A stretch of 34,875 nt of DNA from Pelodictyon luteolum (lineage in GTDB: Bacteria; Bacteroidota; Chlorobiia; Chlorobiales; Chlorobiaceae), in assembly GCF_001622165.1 (NCBI RefSeq), contig NZ_LVWG01000028.1, positions 1-34,875 on the forward strand. The letters are read 5' to 3'. Shown in pieces: positions 32,401 through 34,875 of the stretch. The translations under genes and the position numbers were made by a program. Within the stretch, counting starts at the first letter, position 1. Every line of letters starts with the position of its first letter. The notes below the pieces were generated by a model. It searched no databases, was not told the DNA's origin, and saw only the letters and a list, made by a program, of their open reading frames with translations.

Positions 32401-34875
32401 TTACTCCATAACGATCCGCACCTTGGCCGGATCCTTGCCCTTGGTGAGTTGATCAATGTACTCCTCAAAGCGCTTCTTCATTTCCATGGGAGTTGCCGGA
32501 CCACCGGTAACCTGCAATGCGTGCTGCAGCTCTACTGCCTTGACGGGAACTTTGACCAGGCCGGAGAGGACTTCCTTCAAGGCATGTACAACGTTGCTGT
32601 CCAACGGTACCGGTAGTTCCTTCGACTTGATGAATGCCTCCAGCGGTTCACGGTCATCAATTTTCAAGAGATCCATATTGGATCGAGTGATCGGGTCTTC
32701 CAGATTGCCGAGAATAGTGGCAGTCCAATTTTCCACCATGGTGTCGAGCTGGGCATCCATCTGTTCGATCATCTGTGCACCACCTACCGTACTGTTTTCC
32801 AACGAAGGCCGGAACCCGCAATGCGGGCAGATGGGCGAGGCGTCGAGGTTCTGCTCGGTCAGGGCGAAGCAGCTCTTCAGTCCGGCCAGGCGGTTCTGGT
32901 AGTCGGTGAGCTGCTGCCGGGGCATCAGGTCGATACCGGCCAATTTGAGCAGGGTTTGCAGCCGCTGGTCGTTGAGCAGTCCTGCCTTGCGCTTGTCGTC
33001 GTTCACGCCCAGCCGGGCCTTGGTGTGCAGGCCGATGTATGCGACGATGTATTCCTTCTTCAGCTGCTGCAGTTTTGCCTCGATGCTCTGGGACTGGCTG
33101 GTCAGCTCTGAGAGATCGGCCTGCTTGAGGGCCTCCAGCACATCCTTCCGGGTAGTCTTCATGCGATCCACCCAGTCATGGTCGGCAGGCAGCACCGCCT
33201 CGGCGGTGGAGAGCCAGGACGCCGTCGGGCTGTGATCCATGATGAACGCGCGCAAGGCATCCAGCTCGTCCAAGGCCTTCACGGCCTTTTCATGGGCCAG
33301 AACCTCGGAAGAGCTGTAACGGAAGTTTTTCAACTTCCCCGGCGAGGAATAGGCCTGAAGCGATTCAAAAAAGGCCTTGGCCTCGTCCAGCCCGCTGGCC
33401 TGGCTGGCGAGGTCAGTGCCCGCAAGCAGATCCAGCCCCCAGAACGAAAGCCCTTCGCGCAAAGTCTGCTGGGTCATGACAAGACGCTTCACGATCTTGC
33501 CCACCGCCTGCTGCAGGTTCTGCACTGGTTCATCCTTGCCTTGAGTAACGAGCTGGGCCATGCCTGGCGTCATGCCGAGTAGCTCGAACAGCGCCTTGAG
33601 CGCCGGCAGGTTCCATTCTTTCGGTTGCTCCAGGTGTTTAAATCGGACCAGTTCTTCCATGCCGGTCGCAGCAAGCTGCGGTAGCCCGGTGGCATCGAAT
33701 TTCCTACCCGGGATAGAGAGCACGATATCACCAGAGTAAACCAATGCAGCCAAGATGACGACCACCCATTCCGGCTCCAATCGTGCCACCCCCGGGTTCA
33801 TGTACTCGACCCCGTGCTCATCCTGAATGATCTCGCTGCGGTTGATCACCTGACCGTGGCCTTTGGCAGCGACCGCTCCCTGGATGAACTTGGCGTACTT
33901 CGATTTGTAGGGGCTGACCTTCTCGCCATCGAGCAGTTCCAGGGCGTCCAGCACGGCCGTGGCCTGCTTTGTGCGGTTCTGCCCGGCAATGGCCCGAAGC
34001 GCATCCTCCGCAGCTTGAGTGCGGTTACTTCCGGTGATAAGAGCCGAGAAAAAAGGATGTTCTGGTGCAAGGTTCTCAAAATTCGGTGCCAGACAAATCC
34101 CTGCAATGGTGTTGACCAAGTCACGGAAGTTGATGGTCTCATGAGGAGATATGCCGGACAAATCCCTGATGGATTTCCCCTTAGCCCACTCATTCATTGA
34201 TTTTGTCCGCCCTTGGTAGGTAACCTCGAAAGCATCTGCCATATGCTTCTGCAACCACTGGACCAGATTCTTCAGAAAGCCGTTGGCTTTGGCTTCATAC
34301 GTAGCCTTGGCATGGCCAGAAGAACTACCCGCAAGATCCAGCGCAGCCGCATAGCTCTTGAGCGCAGTCAGGAACTCCTCGTCGGTGCCTTTCAGGCGGA
34401 AAAAGACCTCGTCATTCACCTTGTCATCCCTAAAGCGCGGAGGATCGTTGGGCTGGATAAAGTAGATGTAGAAGTCCCGCTGCGGCACAGCGGTGGAGCG
34501 TTCATTGGGAGCCCCGAAAAAGAGGTAGCCGGTTCGGGCTGCTTTATGCTCCTGCCAGACGAGCTCATGCTGCCAGATCTTGTAACCGGTCACATAGGTT
34601 ACATCTTGGCATTCCATGACCCGCTTGAGCGCCTCATAATAGAATCGGTCGAGCTGAGCCTGGCCCAGGCTTTCGGCTCGTTTGTCAATCAGGGCATCGA
34701 AATCGTCGGTCTTCTGCAGATCGAGGTAGAACTGGCGGTTATCTGCATTGAAGGAAATGAACTGTCCGCTGACCGTTTTGTGGATCTCGCGCAGAACTGT
34801 TTCCACATGGGTCTGAAGGTCTTTATCGGGTTCATCACTGCCCAGCTCGGCAATCAGTGGATCAAACAGGCAGAG
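32401..34875 (-). CDS. brxC: BrxC-like BREX protein, C-terminal part (cut by window edge)
   Basis: The frame is open to the right edge, so only the last 824 residues are seen; the ATG at 34806 is internal because codons before it continue in frame. The visible part is a long helical protein with few marked motifs: [17 protein letters not shown], GGKxFDATGLP-like [16 protein letters not shown], coiled-coil-prone stretches ([15 protein letters not shown]), and one CPHC zinc-knuckle-like pair. It resembles the C-terminal region of the large BrxC-type (DUF6079-like) proteins of BREX; the AAA ATPase part would lie outside the window. The assignment rests mainly on its position upstream of pglXI, brxHII, pglZ and brxA. 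A brxF gene would be expected further right. Confidence 0.72.
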   Translation of the reverse strand, partial: LCLFDPLIAELGSDEPDKDLQTHVETVLREIHKTVSGQFISFNADNRQFYLDLQKTDDFDALIDKRAESLGQAQLDRFYYEALKRVMECQDVTYVTGYKIWQHELVWQEHKAARTGYLFFGAPNERSTAVPQRDFYIYFIQPNDPPRFRDDKVNDEVFFRLKGTDEEFLTALKSYAAALDLAGSSSGHAKATYEAKANGFLKNLVQWLQKHMADAFEVTYQGRTKSMNEWAKGKSIRDLSGISPHETINFRDLVNTIAGICLAPNFENLAPEHPFFSALITGSNRTQAAEDALRAIAGQNRTKQATAVLDALELLDGEKVSPYKSKYAKFIQGAVAAKGHGQVINRSEIIQDEHGVEYMNPGVARLEPEWVVVILAALVYSGDIVLSIPGRKFDATGLPQLAATGMEELVRFKHLEQPKEWNLPALKALFELLGMTPGMAQLVTQGKDEPVQNLQQAVGKIVKRLVMTQQTLREGLSFWGLDLLAGTDLASQASGLDEAKAFFESLQAYSSPGKLKNFRYSSSEVLAHEKAVKALDELDALRAFIMDHSPTASWLSTAEAVLPADHDWVDRMKTTRKDVLEALKQADLSELTSQSQSIEAKLQQLKKEYIVAYIGLHTKARLGVNDDKRKAGLLNDQRLQTLLKLAGIDLMPRQQLTDYQNRLAGLKSCFALTEQNLDASPICPHCGFRPSLENSTVGGAQMIEQMDAQLDTMVENWTATILGNLEDPITRSNMDLLKIDDREPLEAFIKSKELPVPLDSNVVHALKEVLSGLVKVPVKAVELQHALQVTGGPATPMEMKKRFEEYIDQLTKGKDPAKVRIVME

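Noticed and set aside
32401-34806. BrxC-like protein complete from the ATG at 34806
   Set aside because: The frame continues without a stop to the window edge, and BrxC proteins are larger with an N-terminal ATPase, so this is a partial gene.
18626-34875. DISARM instead of BREX
   Set aside because: DISARM would need drmA, the DUF1998 gene drmB and the phospholipase-D gene drmC; none is seen, whereas PglZ and BrxA are present.

Overview
The window looks like chromosomal DNA of a green sulfur bacterium (Chlorobiaceae). Two small proteins resemble chlorosome envelope proteins, one of the CsmB/CsmF type and one tentatively of the CsmC/CsmD type. Around them are genes expected of such a genome: a class I fructose-bisphosphate aldolase, full-length DsbD, RNase R and a class II photolyase. 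Base composition is moderately GC-rich and many genes have weak ribosome-binding sites. No rRNA, tRNA, CRISPR array or transposase was found.

Left end (1-2328, minus strand): the first three genes of a Wadjet type I anti-plasmid system. jetA (DUF3375, kleisin-like), jetB (DUF4194, KITE-like) and the N-terminus of jetC (SMC-like ATPase) overlap each other. The rest of jetC, and any jetD, lie beyond the left edge.

Middle (2724-17124): mostly single genes or pairs of ordinary content. They are aldolase, DsbD, RNase R, a photolyase coupled to a class I glutamine amidotransferase, two chlorosome-like proteins, a PepD-type dipeptidase, a leucine-rich-repeat protein, a DEDDh exonuclease, an XRE regulator divergent from a von Willebrand A protein, a DUF3127 protein with an SSB-like tail, a 62-residue conserved protein and a rhodanese. 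The photolyase carries an in-frame 42-bp tandem repeat.

A strong leftward terminator (17233-17260) and an AT-rich gene-free stretch (about 17261-17600) separate this from the right half.

Right end (17613-34875, minus strand): a long, tightly packed defence operon. In transcription order it holds the C-terminal part of a BrxC-like protein, an AlbA_2/COG2865-type ATP-binding protein, a PglXI-type adenine methyltransferase, an OLD-family ATPase/TOPRIM nuclease, a UvrD-like helicase, a BrxHII-type SNF2 helicase, PglZ and BrxA. A PARG-like (TIGR02452) protein follows after a 131-nt gap. This is the BREX type 3 order, with a complete Gabija-like pair (GajA-like and GajB-like) inserted between pglXI and brxHII and a regulator-like gene between brxC and pglXI. 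Junctions from brxC to brxA are gaps of 2-3 nt or overlaps of 1-8 nt, so the genes are probably co-expressed. The central part of the methyltransferase gene is visibly AT-richer than its flanks, which suggests exchange of a specificity region. The composite BREX-Gabija operon is the most notable item in the window.
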